Numbered from the stretch's first letter, positions 28,982 to 39,759 are shown. The stretch: DNA of 64,000 nt from Fodinibius saliphilus (GCF_005869845.1 NZ_VAWF01000004.1:1-64000); one strand, 5' to 3'. A program made the numbers and translations. Notes: generated from the letters alone by a model not told the origin.

Positions 28982-29983
28982 TTAGTCCAGTACCATAAAA
29001 TAAGCAATACTTCGCGGCTGAAATGAACGTATCTTAATATGATACTTATTTTCGGTCTGCTCGATTTTTGGTGTAATAAAACCAGATGAATCCTGCTTGA
29101 TCTGCCTGTCTGTAATATAAGCTGTGAAAGGATTGATCTTTTGAACGTCATTATATTCTCCAATTGGCACACGGTACGTAACGGTAATGGATGAGGGGCT
29201 AAAACTTATACTGCGCCCCAGAGGTAGGTCTCGGGCAGAAACGTCCACTTCCATTTCTCCTTCTGTAAACTGAGATACCGTGCCATTAAATTCAACTTGC
29301 TGCCGAGATAAATTAACCAACTTACTCGCTTCTTTAAGTTGTACCGATCGCGACAAATCAGTTGAAACACCAGAGATATCTACTGAATCTGTGGGCCATG
29401 CTGTGATATCATCAAGCAGAGAACGAGCACCTGTAATAGTGATACTGTCCGGAGTAATTACTGGTTGCTCAATAAAATCATACTGCTTGTCAAAAGAAAC
29501 GTTCACACGGGAAAGTACCGGCACCTTCTTAGAGGCGCTCTCTTCAAGTTCAACGGTAAGAACAAGAGGCTGAACTTTCTGTACGCTTATATCAGGTAGT
29601 GTATTCATGCGTTGCTGAACCTGATCGTAAACATTAACCTCTTCATTGGTCACATCCACATTAATAGACGGAGGGTTGTTGTACAGGTTAATAAGTTTCC
29701 ATCCTTCTCCGGATACACTGACTGTGGCTTTATCGGGAAGGTCTTCGGCCAAGGCTTTATTTTCAGGGACCGCCCCAAGAGAGATTGGCAACTCGACATT
29801 AAGATTATAATCTCGACTTAAGTTGACCATCAGCCAAAAACAGAATGCAAGAATCAGTGCTACTGCAAATACCACAATGCGTTCACGCCCAATTTCCAGC
29901 TCCGCTTCTTCGTCAGACTTTTTAACAAAGTCCTCCCACCAGCCTGATAAAAATTTTTCTTTATATTCTTCGAATCTGGACAT
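28982..29983 (-). CDS. YbbR-domain membrane-anchored protein
   Basis: The 333-residue protein has a cytoplasmic N-terminal ~50 residues, one transmembrane helix (ERIVVFAVALILAFCFWLMV), and a large extracytoplasmic part made of YbbR-like beta repeats. One such repeat contains PDSITITGARSLLDDI. In Firmicutes a YbbR protein (CdaR) regulates the c-di-AMP cyclase; no cyclase is adjacent here, so the role is open. dciA and recF lie upstream on the same strand. Confidence 0.82.
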   Translation of the reverse strand: MSRFEEYKEKFLSGWWEDFVKKSDEEAELEIGRERIVVFAVALILAFCFWLMVNLSRDYNLNVELPISLGAVPENKALAEDLPDKATVSVSGEGWKLINLYNNPPSINVDVTNEEVNVYDQVQQRMNTLPDISVQKVQPLVLTVELEESASKKVPVLSRVNVSFDKQYDFIEQPVITPDSITITGARSLLDDITAWPTDSVDISGVSTDLSRSVQLKEASKLVNLSRQQVEFNGTVSQFTEGEMEVDVSARDLPLGRSISFSPSSITVTYRVPIGEYNDVQKINPFTAYITDRQIKQDSSGFITPKIEQTENKYHIKIRSFQPRSIAYFMVLD

Positions 29984-30053
29984 TACTAGATATTAGGGGT
30001 TCCTGCCAATATAATTCGAGGCTAAATCCATTGCAAGGGAGCTTTGAAAACCT

Positions 30054-30356
30054 TTAAGAACGCACCACAATTTCCTTTATGATTTTTTCATCTACTTTAT
30101 CATTCAGCTTCTTTGCAATACTAAAGCGCTTCATATGTATCTCTTGTCGCCAAGCCGGATTCTTCACATGCACTATAAGATTGCCACGTTCAAAATGAAC
30201 ATTATCTGTTTGTTCAGCAATTTTTTCACCTACTGTTCGCTCCCACATCGACAAAATCATACCACGCTTTAATCTCTTGCGATGAGGATAGTCATCAAGA
30301 AAATCTTTCAACGCATCTTTAAGCGACTTTGGAGTATTTGAACGATAGCGTCCCAC
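30054..30356 (-). CDS. dciA: DciA-like replicative helicase loader (DUF721)
   Basis: DciA helps to load DnaB helicase in bacteria that lack DnaC or DnaI. The 100-residue protein shows the DUF721 pattern: the N-terminal SLKDALKDFL, a W-containing ILSMWERTVGEKIAEQT and the C-terminal LIVHVKNPAWRQEIHM. It starts 10 bp after the recF stop and is 5.4 kb from dnaA, consistent with a replication gene neighbourhood. Confidence 0.9.
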   Translation of the reverse strand: MGRYRSNTPKSLKDALKDFLDDYPHRKRLKRGMILSMWERTVGEKIAEQTDNVHFERGNLIVHVKNPAWRQEIHMKRFSIAKKLNDKVDEKIIKEIVVRS

Positions 30357-30366
30357 AGTAATATTT

Positions 30367-31497
30367 TTATATTAAGCGATTAATATTGCCGCTTTCAACT
30401 TTAAATTTACGATTTTTTTCTCCATCAAATTCAAGATAATCATCAAATGGAATAGGATTCGCAGCTGTTACAAAAGTCTGCCCGGCGTGCTCAATTAACG
30501 CATTTAGCAATACTTCCGTGCGTTGAGCATCCAGGTCTCCAAACACGTCATCCAGCAAAAAAATCGGGAGATCATCTAGTTCTTCCGAAAAATACAAAAG
30601 CTGGGCCAGTTTCAAAGCCAGTGCAAATAAACGATGCTGGCCTTGCGATCCATATTTACGCAGCTCAAAATCATCCAGATAAAAAACAATTTCGTCGCGA
30701 TGCGGCCCCACCAGAGTGAGTTCCCGTTCTATTTCATGATCTTGCTCTTCTTCGAGCTTGGCCTTATAACGATTGTGGATCGTCTCTACATCTTCATCGG
30801 GCTCACAAAACGTTTGATACTCAAGATGCGGCTCATGGCGCATACCCGAAATTACTTCATACTCACGGGCAAGAAAATCCTGAAAATTATTGAGCACTTG
30901 GGTACGCTTGGCTACAATACGGGTACCATATTCCAACAGCTGAGCATTCCATGGCTCCAGATATGAAACAAGCACCTCCCTGCTTCCTCTAAACTGTTGC
31001 AACAACTTGTTGCGCTGCTTCCGGGCTTTACGAAAGTCAAGCAAATCCTGCAAATAAGCAGGAGAAATCTGGCTAATAAAAGAATCAATAAAAGAACGAC
31101 GTTCGCTCGGACCCTCGCTTGTTAATTTCTTATCTCGCGGCGAAAGTACCACCACCGGTACCATACCGATAAGGTCAGAAAGCCTATCCAACGGACTTTC
31201 ATTTACAAATATCTTTTTCCCTTCTCCCCGTGAATAGGAACATCCAACATCAAAACTGGAACGAATATTTCCCTCAAAATGCCCTTTAATCATAAAAAAA
31301 GTCGCATCCTGATTGACTACATACATATCGCTGCTGGAAACAAAACTGCGACTCATACACAAATAATGGATAGCATCAATGAGATTAGTTTTACCCGCAC
31401 CATTTTGGCCGATTATCACATTCATGTGTGGAGCCCAATCTACGATCGTTTCTATATGATTTCGAAAATTTTGTAGCTTCAGGCTCGTTATTTGCAT
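30367..31497 (-). CDS. recF: DNA replication and repair protein RecF
   Basis: RecF is an SMC-like ATPase that promotes RecA loading at gaps with RecO and RecR. The 376-residue protein has Walker A IIGQNGAGKTNLIDAI, the signature KYGSQGQHRLFALALKLA and Walker B PIFLLDDVFGDLD. It lies a few kilobases from dnaA, as in many bacteria, but on the opposite strand and separated by enolase and prmC. Confidence 0.96.
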   Translation of the reverse strand: MQITSLKLQNFRNHIETIVDWAPHMNVIIGQNGAGKTNLIDAIHYLCMSRSFVSSSDMYVVNQDATFFMIKGHFEGNIRSSFDVGCSYSRGEGKKIFVNESPLDRLSDLIGMVPVVVLSPRDKKLTSEGPSERRSFIDSFISQISPAYLQDLLDFRKARKQRNKLLQQFRGSREVLVSYLEPWNAQLLEYGTRIVAKRTQVLNNFQDFLAREYEVISGMRHEPHLEYQTFCEPDEDVETIHNRYKAKLEEEQDHEIERELTLVGPHRDEIVFYLDDFELRKYGSQGQHRLFALALKLAQLLYFSEELDDLPIFLLDDVFGDLDAQRTEVLLNALIEHAGQTFVTAANPIPFDDYLEFDGEKNRKFKVESGNINRLI

Positions 31498-31585
31498 TCA
31501 AAAACCGGTAAGTACTTCAGTTCCAGGTGAATAAAAAAGGGAACAAGGTATGAGCAATGGTATTTCGTGCACTGCCCACCTAGCA

Positions 31586-32908
<1,323 letters not shown>

Positions 32909-33050
32909 CTAAGGTACAAGGATTTTACCTATCGGTAAAGAGGGGATTAACAGATTATAAAACACTTATGGGAGAGAATAGAACAAGGGCACAAGATGTG
33001 TGGTGTGCTGATCATAAGTATACAACATCTTGCACCCTCAAATTGCAGTA

Positions 33051-33914
33051 TTACCACATCCCGCCAATTGTAATTTTTATCTGTGGGGTTCCAAAATACT
33101 TCTGCGAAGGATTAAATGGATTACGTTCCCCATCTTTTTTTTCTATAGGAGTACCCGGAAATCCGTTTTGGGGCGCTCTATAACCATAAGGTTTATACGG
33201 TTCCATAATCTGCAGCCCCTGCTTGAAATAATAGAAAAAATACCCGAATTCTATTGTAGTCTGGCCTGCAAAGGTACTTCCGAGGTCGGCACCAATTTTA
33301 ATCTCACCATTAAGTCCCCAATGCGTTTCTCCCTTTTTCCATCCAGTGAAAAAATCATTTACTCGCTCTGCCGGAGATAGGAACGTCCCCCCCCCCGGAG
33401 CTTGAATTGCGACGAAATCTCGGAACCCATTGTTATTACCATCTTGAACATAAGGATAAGTAAATGCCATAGCGGGACCCGCACCAACATTAACGAACAG
33501 ACGGAAATTATCAGCAATTTTTTCTGGAAAAATACGATGTTTTATTCCAAACAAGAATGGAAACCCAAAAGCACGCTTATATTTATTCGGGATAATTTTA
33601 TTACCAGTAAAAAAACTTTGAAATGTCTGTTCACTTGCATCTCGAATGCCCGTAATCCCCGATCGGAATGTAATTGCAGTAAATGGTCCTATATATCGCC
33701 CGTAATGGACTCCCAATCCGAAACCGAAATTATTGACAATCAGATCTAATCCATATTCATTACTCACCCCTTCGGAGAGTGGTGTTTGCGGGTTAGGAGC
33801 TTTAACAACGGGTGGCTCTTCCAGTTGAGCCTGCGCTTCATTTGCCGCCACCATAGTTAGGGATATCAGAAAAAATAATGTGATACCGGCCTTTAAAAGT
33901 TTAGAATCCATCAT
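33051..33914 (-). CDS. Probable outer-membrane beta-barrel protein
   Basis: The 287-residue protein has a signal peptide ending near EAQAQ. The mature region consists of alternating amphipathic strands rich in Gly and aromatics (GFGLGVHYGRYIGPF, TTIEFGYFFYYF), ending in a strand with terminal Trp (IKITIGGMW). A C-terminal aromatic strand is a usual outer-membrane insertion signal. It includes an asparagine-rich loop (QDGNNNGFRDF). Function is unknown, and no TonB box or OmpA domain is visible. Confidence 0.75.
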   Translation of the reverse strand: MMDSKLLKAGITLFFLISLTMVAANEAQAQLEEPPVVKAPNPQTPLSEGVSNEYGLDLIVNNFGFGLGVHYGRYIGPFTAITFRSGITGIRDASEQTFQSFFTGNKIIPNKYKRAFGFPFLFGIKHRIFPEKIADNFRLFVNVGAGPAMAFTYPYVQDGNNNGFRDFVAIQAPGGGTFLSPAERVNDFFTGWKKGETHWGLNGEIKIGADLGSTFAGQTTIEFGYFFYYFKQGLQIMEPYKPYGYRAPQNGFPGTPIEKKDGERNPFNPSQKYFGTPQIKITIGGMW

Positions 33915-34050
33915 GGTTTAGTTGATCACAATTTACATTCATGCAATTAACAAAAGATATTAGTATAACAGTCATTTAAGACAAAAATTATATATCTCCT
34001 AATCTATTATAAAATAATATTAAAAAATGTTTTAAAATACTTGACTATGG

Positions 34051-34072
34051 CTGAATAAAAACTTTTATTCAG
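34051..34072. promoter_or_regulatory. 22-bp palindrome in a divergent promoter region
   Basis: CTGAATAAAA-AC-TTTTATTCAG is a perfect 10-bp inverted repeat with a 2-bp centre. It lies between the divergent outer-membrane protein gene (starts 33914, leftward) and the small protein gene (34117, rightward), 10 bp after a TTGACT. It may be an operator controlling one or both genes; a hairpin in RNA is also possible. Confidence 0.45.
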
Positions 34073-34116
34073 GCTCTTTACAATCTAAGTAATTATCCAA
34101 TCGAAGTTAACACATT

Positions 34117-34506
34117 ATGGCAACTGTAAGCAAGTATCTTGTTTATGGTCCGGCAGATACTTTAAGACGCATGCCGAACCAACTATTTGATAGAATTGAA
34201 CCGAAATACTTGTACAATTACAAATCTTCGGACACCAACGACGAGGTTCATGTTGCGGTTTATGAAGAATATGAAAAACAGATAAACGCAAGTGTAACCC
34301 TTACCTGCATTATTGAATTTACCGGTAAGCAAAGCCGGTTTGAGCTGAAGAAAACCGGCGGTCGCATGGGATTCCGAGGCAGTTCTCTTGATGAAGAAAA
34401 GCGAACTATTGATGATGAAGTTATCGAATTCATACTTGATTTCGGTAAACGATTCGGACTCACCGTTCAACAAGAAAAAGAGCAAGCTCCTCAAAAAGGC
34501 GAGTAA
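34117..34506 (+). CDS. Conserved-looking small cytoplasmic protein, function unknown
   Basis: The 129-residue protein has no signal peptide or membrane helix. Features are an N-terminal YLVYGPADTLRRMPNQLF, a central FTGKQSRFELKKTGGRMGFRGSS and an acidic helix before a polar tail. I do not recognise a family. It is 20 bp upstream of prmC on the same strand, so the two are probably co-transcribed. Confidence 0.7.
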   Translation: MATVSKYLVYGPADTLRRMPNQLFDRIEPKYLYNYKSSDTNDEVHVAVYEEYEKQINASVTLTCIIEFTGKQSRFELKKTGGRMGFRGSSLDEEKRTIDDEVIEFILDFGKRFGLTVQQEKEQAPQKGE

Positions 34507-34526
34507 TAACCCCTTAAACTGTTGCC

Positions 34527-35390
34527 ATGAGCTCCAAGGTCGAGGAATGGACGGTCCTTTCCATGTTGGAATGGGCTACTGACTTTTTTAAAGAAAAAGA
34601 CATTCCCGACCCACGGCACAGCATAGAGTGGCTACTGGCCGATACCCTGGATATTAAGCGGCTAGACTTATACCTGAAGTACGACCGCCCCCTCTCTCCC
34701 CAAGAACTCAATACACTTCGGCCGATGGTAAAACGTCGGGCTAAGCATGAGCCCCTACAATATATCATTGGGTTCACCGATTTTATGCATGCAAAAATAT
34801 CGGTTGATAAACGTGTACTTATTCCACGGCTCGAAACGGAACAACTTGTAGAAATTCTCCTTGATAACCACGAAGAGGATGAGCCTAAAAATGTTATTGA
34901 CTTAGGCACCGGTTCTGGCTGTATCCCCATTGCTCTTAAAATGGAGCGCCCCCAATGGACCGTTTCCGGCATTGATATTTCTGAAGATGCTCTCGAGTTG
35001 GCCCGGGAAAATGCTAAACAAAACGAGGTCACTGTTTCTTTTACTAAAGCTGATATACTTTCTTCTGAAAGCATATCTGATAAACAACCTTTCGATATCA
35101 TCGTTTCTAACCCTCCCTATATTACCCCTGGTGAGGAAGAACTGCTTGAGCCCCAAGTCAAAGAGTACGAACCCCATGAGGCACTCTTCTTTGATAAAAT
35201 AGATCATATGTACGGCACTATTATCGATTATGCCGCTAAAAACCTTACCAAGCATGGTGCACTCTACCTGGAACTGCACGAGAGCTATGCCGACAAAATA
35301 CAGGGCCTTTTTGATGATGCAATATGGGATGCCACGATTCATCACGACTACGATAAAAAACCACGATTTATCGTAGCATTTCTTAAATAA
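34527..35390 (+). CDS. prmC: Peptide chain release factor N5-glutamine methyltransferase
   Basis: PrmC (HemK) methylates the GGQ glutamine of release factors RF1 and RF2. The 287-residue protein has the N-terminal substrate domain, a SAM motif VIDLGTGSGCIPIAL near residue 120 and the diagnostic SNPPYI motif. It stands directly upstream of the candidate origin and dnaA. Confidence 0.95.
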   Translation: MSSKVEEWTVLSMLEWATDFFKEKDIPDPRHSIEWLLADTLDIKRLDLYLKYDRPLSPQELNTLRPMVKRRAKHEPLQYIIGFTDFMHAKISVDKRVLIPRLETEQLVEILLDNHEEDEPKNVIDLGTGSGCIPIALKMERPQWTVSGIDISEDALELARENAKQNEVTVSFTKADILSSESISDKQPFDIIVSNPPYITPGEEELLEPQVKEYEPHEALFFDKIDHMYGTIIDYAAKNLTKHGALYLELHESYADKIQGLFDDAIWDATIHHDYDKKPRFIVAFLK

Positions 35391-35785
35391 ACCTCTTTTT
35401 ATAAAAATTTCGTAGTTCACTATTAGTTAATTTTACCCACCCTGAAGCAATCAACATTTCGATGTGGATAACTTGTTGAAAACTTTTTTCATAGTCGCCT
35501 CACTGTATTAATCACAGGTGAAATCTATGTTAGCGCAGTATTATGTACTGTCAAGTCCTATTTGATAGAAATGTGTAAAAAATACTAAGTCGTTGTGCAT
35601 CATGCACTTACAATGTTTAGAGCATTGTGGATAACTTTTTACTATGGGCGAAATATTTTTTTGACATCTGCCGCTGAAATTATCATCTTCATTTCACGCC
35701 AAATGAGGTCAGTACACAAAACGTGTGGATAACTATAAGAGTCCAAGTGTTTTAATTATTAATCTTTAGAGGAGGTTACGGGACG
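35391..35785. other. Candidate oriC with three DnaA boxes
   Basis: This 395-bp non-coding gap precedes dnaA. It contains three perfect copies of TGTGGATAA (complement of the consensus DnaA box TTATCCACA), all in one orientation, at 35463-35471, 35626-35634 and 35724-35732. AT-rich stretches lie between them. A location next to dnaA plus a box cluster is the usual picture of a bacterial origin. The same boxes may also autoregulate dnaA. No rpmH, rnpA or dnaN is adjacent, so the origin call is an inference. Confidence 0.65.
35768..35776 (+). promoter_or_regulatory. Strong ribosome-binding site that sets the dnaA start
   Basis: AGAGGAGGT lies 9 bp upstream of a TTG codon at 35786. This near-perfect Shine-Dalgarno sequence is rare in this window and justifies the non-ATG start of dnaA. 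Confidence 0.8.
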
Positions 35786-37237
35786 TTGAATACAATTTCT
35801 GCCGATACTGCGTGGGAGCAGTGCCTAGAAATTATCAGGGATAACATCAGTTACCAAAAGTACAAATCTTGGTTCGAACCTATTGATCCGGTAAAACTTG
35901 ACAATGGTACACTCACAATTGAGGTACCCAGTCAATTTTGGTACGAATGGCTTGAAGAACATTATTATGGGATGTTACGCTCAACACTTGCAAAAGTATT
36001 GGGCGAAGAGGGAAAGCTTGAATACTCCGTTCTTTTAGAAAAGTCTGAGGATGAGAGTAAAAACAAGTCGGTACGGTTACCGCAACAACCGATGCCACCA
36101 GACAGCAACCAACAACAAGATGTGAAAGGATATTCTGAGTACAGCCCGGGTAAAATTGAGAATCCGTTTGTAATACCGGGTATTCAAAAAACGAAAATCG
36201 ATTCCAACCTTAACTCCAGCTATGTCTTCGATCGATATATTGAAGGAGACTGTAACCGCCTGGCACGCTCGGCGGCAATGGCTATTGCTGAAAATCCGGG
36301 AAGCAACTCTTTCAACCCTTTCTTTATTTATGGGGGTACCGGCCTTGGAAAAACACACCTGATACAAAGTATCGGGAACAGAGTAAAAAAAGAACACGGC
36401 GATGATATAGCCGTTTTATATATATCTTCTGAAAGCTTTACGAATGAATTCGTACAGGCCATACGAAACAACCGGGCCAGCGAATTCACCATGTTCTATC
36501 GCCAGATCGATGTTCTAATTGTTGATGATATCCAGTTCTTTAGCGGCAAAGAGAAAACGCAAGAAGAATTTTTTCACATTTTCAATGCTCTGCACCAAGA
36601 TGGTAAACAGATAATCTTGAGCAGTGATCGCGCACCGCGCGAGATTCCTGATATTGAAGAACGGTTGATCTCTCGCTTTAGCTGGGGACTGAGTGCCGAT
36701 CTGCAGATTCCGGAATATGAAACACGGTATGCTATATTGGAGCGGAAAGCCAACGACAACGGCATAGAGCTGCAGCACGATGTGCTCGAATTTATCGCCC
36801 ACAACTTTAAATCTAACGTGCGCGACCTTGAGGGAGCCATTATTAAGCTTCTCGCTTTTGCTTCGCTACAGCATGTGGATGAGATTGAGCCACAAATGGC
36901 CAAGCGCGTGCTCAAAGATATGATACAGGAATCACACACCTCTATCTCTATAGAGCAGATTCAAAATTACGTCTGCGAATACTTTGGTATCGATACCAAC
37001 AAGGTTCGTGAAAAGACGCGAAAGCAGGAAATTGTGGAAGCACGCCAGATTGCAATGTACCTGGCCAAACAGTTTACCGATTCCAGTCTCAAAACAATTG
37101 GGCTTCACTTTGGAGGACGCGATCACTCGACGGTCATCCATGCCATCTCAACGGTAGAAGAACGCATGCAGACCACGGCCAAACACAAACGTATTGTTGA
37201 TGAACTGCACCAAAAAATTGAAGTTTCTACACTCTAA
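35786..37237 (+). CDS. dnaA: Chromosomal replication initiator protein DnaA
   Basis: DnaA opens the origin and recruits the helicase. The 483-residue protein starts at TTG. Domain I (1-~85) is followed by a variable, Gln-rich linker. The AAA+ domain has Walker A GGTGLGKTHL and Walker B VLIVDDIQFF, and the C-terminal DNA-binding domain has GGRDHSTVIHA. folB follows after 2 bp, an unusual partner that suggests co-transcription with folate genes. Confidence 0.97.
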   Translation: MNTISADTAWEQCLEIIRDNISYQKYKSWFEPIDPVKLDNGTLTIEVPSQFWYEWLEEHYYGMLRSTLAKVLGEEGKLEYSVLLEKSEDESKNKSVRLPQQPMPPDSNQQQDVKGYSEYSPGKIENPFVIPGIQKTKIDSNLNSSYVFDRYIEGDCNRLARSAAMAIAENPGSNSFNPFFIYGGTGLGKTHLIQSIGNRVKKEHGDDIAVLYISSESFTNEFVQAIRNNRASEFTMFYRQIDVLIVDDIQFFSGKEKTQEEFFHIFNALHQDGKQIILSSDRAPREIPDIEERLISRFSWGLSADLQIPEYETRYAILERKANDNGIELQHDVLEFIAHNFKSNVRDLEGAIIKLLAFASLQHVDEIEPQMAKRVLKDMIQESHTSISIEQIQNYVCEYFGIDTNKVREKTRKQEIVEARQIAMYLAKQFTDSSLKTIGLHFGGRDHSTVIHAISTVEERMQTTAKHKRIVDELHQKIEVSTL

Positions 37238-37239
37238 CC

Positions 37240-37602
37240 ATGGAAACGCTCACGCTTAAAGCACTTAGCTACCGGGCTTTCCACGGATACTACCAGGAGG
37301 AACGCGATAACGGCAATGACTTTGAAATTGATCTCACCTTTAAGGCACCTCTTCGGCAAGCTGGGGCCACCGATGAACTTTCTGATACTATCGATTACCA
37401 AAAAGCCGAAGAGGTTGTCTCGGAGGTAATGCATGGCCCCTCGGTAAAACTACTTGAGACGCTGGCTAAAAATATTGGTGACGACCTCTTTGAAACCCTT
37501 CCCCGGGTGCAAGAACTTACGGTTACCGTGCGCAAACTCTCTCCTCCGCTCAACACCGAAACTGCTCATTCCGAAATCAGCATGACATGGCAACGGTCGT
37601 AG
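37240..37602 (+). CDS. folB: Dihydroneopterin aldolase
   Basis: FolB cleaves dihydroneopterin in folate synthesis. The 120-residue protein has the N-terminal [17 protein letters not shown] with the conserved G-Y-EE pattern, [13 protein letters not shown] in the middle, and VRKLSPP near the C-terminus. It overlaps folK by 16 bp, so the two are translationally coupled. Confidence 0.94.
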   Translation: METLTLKALSYRAFHGYYQEERDNGNDFEIDLTFKAPLRQAGATDELSDTIDYQKAEEVVSEVMHGPSVKLLETLAKNIGDDLFETLPRVQELTVTVRKLSPPLNTETAHSEISMTWQRS

Positions 37603-38075
37603 TCGCACTAGGCTCCAACGTGGGAGACCGTCAACAACATCTTTCCGACGCCAAAGCTTTTTTGAGTGATCTCTCCGAGACTCCCATCCAGCACTCTGCT
37701 ATCTATATCACCGAGCCGGTAGGCCCCTCAACACGCGATTTTTATAACGCAATAGTGGTACTCAACAGTACAATAGAACCGGAACCGCTTATCAAATCCT
37801 TCAAAAATTTTGAGCAAGAACATGGCCGCAAGGCGGATCACCCGCGGTGGAGTGCCCGAACCATCGATCTCGATATTATTTCGTATGACGACTTGGTGAT
37901 TCAATCCGATAATCTTATCATTCCCCATCCGGAATACGACAAACGGATGTTTGTTTTAGAACCGCTAAAAGAGGTCATTCCCCTTTGGCAAGATCCCCGG
38001 ACGGGTAGATCGATAGCCAAACTTATTACTGAGGCTGACACCCTCCGAGTTAAAAAATCCGATTTACGTTGGTAA
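37587..38075 (+). CDS. folK: 2-amino-4-hydroxy-6-hydroxymethyldihydropteridine pyrophosphokinase
   Basis: HPPK transfers pyrophosphate from ATP to the pterin. The 162-residue protein shows [23 protein letters not shown] and the signature [16 protein letters not shown]. It lies between folB and a deoxynucleoside kinase (3-bp gap) in one operon. Confidence 0.95.
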   Translation: MATVVVALGSNVGDRQQHLSDAKAFLSDLSETPIQHSAIYITEPVGPSTRDFYNAIVVLNSTIEPEPLIKSFKNFEQEHGRKADHPRWSARTIDLDIISYDDLVIQSDNLIIPHPEYDKRMFVLEPLKEVIPLWQDPRTGRSIAKLITEADTLRVKKSDLRW

Positions 38076-38078
38076 ACT

Positions 38079-38723
38079 ATGGACAACCAATTTGAATTTA
38101 TTGCGATAGAAGGCGTTATAGGAGTCGGCAAAACTTCGCTAGCAAAACTGCTAACCGAGCGTCGTGATGCACGGCTGGTACTCGAGGAGTTTGATGAAAA
38201 TCCTTTCCTGCCCAAATTTTATAATGACCGTGAACGGTACGCCTTTCCCACACAGATGTCGTTTCTGGCCAGCCGCTTTAAGCAGCAGCAAGAGATGCGG
38301 AGTAAAGATCTATTTCAGCAGCTTACCATTTCGGACTATATTTTTGAGAAAGACCGTATCTTTGCCCGGCTCAACCTTGACGACGACGAGCTTTCGCTCT
38401 ACGATTCCATCTTTAATATTATGACTGGTATCTCGGCCCGGCCCGACCTGGTCATCTACCTGCAGTCTAATGTAGATAGGCTGATGGCGAACATCCGCCA
38501 ACGCGATCGGCAATATGAGCGGCGTATTTCACGTTCTTACTTGCAAGAGCTGAGTGATGCGTACAACCATTTCTTTCATCATTACAATAAATCACCCCTG
38601 ATGATCATTAATACATCAGAGATCGATTTCGTAAGTAATGAAAAACACTTAGATTATATAGAAGAACAGATTTTCGATCAGCCTATTCGAGGCAACACAC
38701 ACATTCATATCATTCCCGATTAG
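38079..38723 (+). CDS. Deoxynucleoside kinase
   Basis: The 214-residue dNK/thymidine-kinase-2-like protein has the P-loop IEGVIGVGKTSLAKLL, the conserved ISDYIFEKDRIFA (DRS/ERS-type region), and a lid with RQRDRQYERRIS. It salvages deoxynucleosides, most likely deoxyadenosine or deoxyguanosine. It follows folK and precedes a small membrane protein by 6 bp. Confidence 0.92.
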   Translation: MDNQFEFIAIEGVIGVGKTSLAKLLTERRDARLVLEEFDENPFLPKFYNDRERYAFPTQMSFLASRFKQQQEMRSKDLFQQLTISDYIFEKDRIFARLNLDDDELSLYDSIFNIMTGISARPDLVIYLQSNVDRLMANIRQRDRQYERRISRSYLQELSDAYNHFFHHYNKSPLMIINTSEIDFVSNEKHLDYIEEQIFDQPIRGNTHIHIIPD

Positions 38724-38729
38724 CAGTTC

Positions 38730-39023
38730 ATGTTTTTACGTACCCTTTTATTTATAGTGGTGATCTATTTCCTGGTGAAAATCATCAGCCGCTTATTTTT
38801 GTCATCCGAAAAGCAAAAGAAGCGCCGCGGGCCCAACGCTTTTATCCGCATGATGCAGCAGATGGCCCGACAACAGCAGCAACAGCGCCAGCAACAAAAC
38901 AGATCAGAAACCGATCCTGACAGCAATAGTGGCAACGGACCACAGCGTTTTGAGCAAATTGAAGAAGCTGAGTTTGAAGAAATTACCGAAGAAGAAAAAA
39001 CCGGCGACAAATCGTCTGATTAA
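38730..39023 (+). CDS. Small single-pass membrane protein with Gln-rich tail (DUF4834-like)
   Basis: The 97-residue protein has one N-terminal helix (LRTLLFIVVIYFLVKIISRLF), a basic segment, a Gln/Arg-rich stretch and an acidic C-terminus with FEEITEEEKTG. This layout resembles the DUF4834 family of Bacteroidota; the assignment is by pattern only. It is the last gene of the dnaA-folB-folK-dNK run. Confidence 0.7.
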   Translation: MFLRTLLFIVVIYFLVKIISRLFLSSEKQKKRRGPNAFIRMMQQMARQQQQQRQQQNRSETDPDSNSGNGPQRFEQIEEAEFEEITEEEKTGDKSSD

Positions 39024-39109
39024 GCCCCAAACTTTGCTTATCTTTGGGGGCAGCATCACAGATTAGATAAATTTTATCACCAAAATTAACTTGAAAGTAG
39101 TTTTTACGC

Positions 39110-39658
39110 ATGAATTTTGAAGAACAGCTCGAAGAAGGATTAGCCCTATTGCACGAAGGGGATTATGATCACGCCCTCGATATTTCGCACCAACTCCAGA
39201 AGATGGAACCTGAATCGGCCGACGGTTACCACCTAGAAGGCATGGTATTTCAGAAGCTTAACCAGTGGGAAAAAAGCATCGATGCCCTGGACAAAGCAGT
39301 AGAACTGGAAGACCAGAATAGCGGCTATCATAATCTTCGTGGATTTGCAAACCTCCAGCTCGAAAACCTGGACTTGGCTATTGAAGACTTTGAAAAGGCC
39401 ATTGACCTGGACGACTCTCCTGCTGCACATCGCAATAAGGTGCTGCATATGATTATGACGGATAAGGGCAATAAAGCTATTGAGTACCTGCTTAATCGTA
39501 TTAAACAGAACCCCAAGGATGTGGAAAACTGGATTCTGATGGGCGACCTGATGCAGCGAGCCGGACAAGGCGCCAAAGCACGCACCTATTACGAACAGGC
39601 CAGTAAGATGGACCCTGAAAACGAATATGTGAAGAATCAGCTGGAAGAGATGCAATAA
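39110..39658 (+). CDS. Tetratricopeptide-repeat protein
   Basis: The 182-residue protein is built of about five TPR units, for example SADGYHLEGMVFQKLNQWEK and SGYHNLRGFANLQLENLDLA. No signal peptide or catalytic domain is seen, so it is probably a cytoplasmic scaffold. An intrinsic terminator follows directly. Confidence 0.88.
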   Translation: MNFEEQLEEGLALLHEGDYDHALDISHQLQKMEPESADGYHLEGMVFQKLNQWEKSIDALDKAVELEDQNSGYHNLRGFANLQLENLDLAIEDFEKAIDLDDSPAAHRNKVLHMIMTDKGNKAIEYLLNRIKQNPKDVENWILMGDLMQRAGQGAKARTYYEQASKMDPENEYVKNQLEEMQ

Positions 39659-39671
39659 ATATAGACAAATG

Positions 39672-39723
39672 GTTTGCCCCCCTCGGCCTATGCCTTAAGG
39701 GCGGGGCAAACTTTTTGTTTTTT
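39672..39723 (+). terminator. Intrinsic terminator after the TPR gene
   Basis: GTTTGCCCC at 39672-39680 pairs with GGGGCAAAC at 39703-39711 and is followed by TTTTTGTTTTTT. It lies 13 bp after the TPR stop codon. Confidence 0.88.
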
Positions 39724-39759
39724 CCACTTTCAATTTCAGTGGAAAAAACACTATATTTG
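39718..39759 (+). promoter_or_regulatory. Inverted repeat and TAnnTTTG box before tRNA-Leu
   Basis: An 11-bp perfect inverted repeat (TTTTTTCCACT at 39718-39728, AGTGGAAAAAA at 39738-39748) is followed by TATATTTG at 39752-39759, about 65 bp before the tRNA. TAnnTTTG is the Bacteroidota minus-7 consensus, so this is a likely tRNA promoter. The repeat may be part of the preceding terminator zone or a regulator site. Confidence 0.5.

Noticed and set aside
35661-35686. TTGACA...TATCAT as a sigma-70-type dnaA promoter
   Set aside because: The spacer is only 14 bp, so the two boxes probably do not form one promoter.
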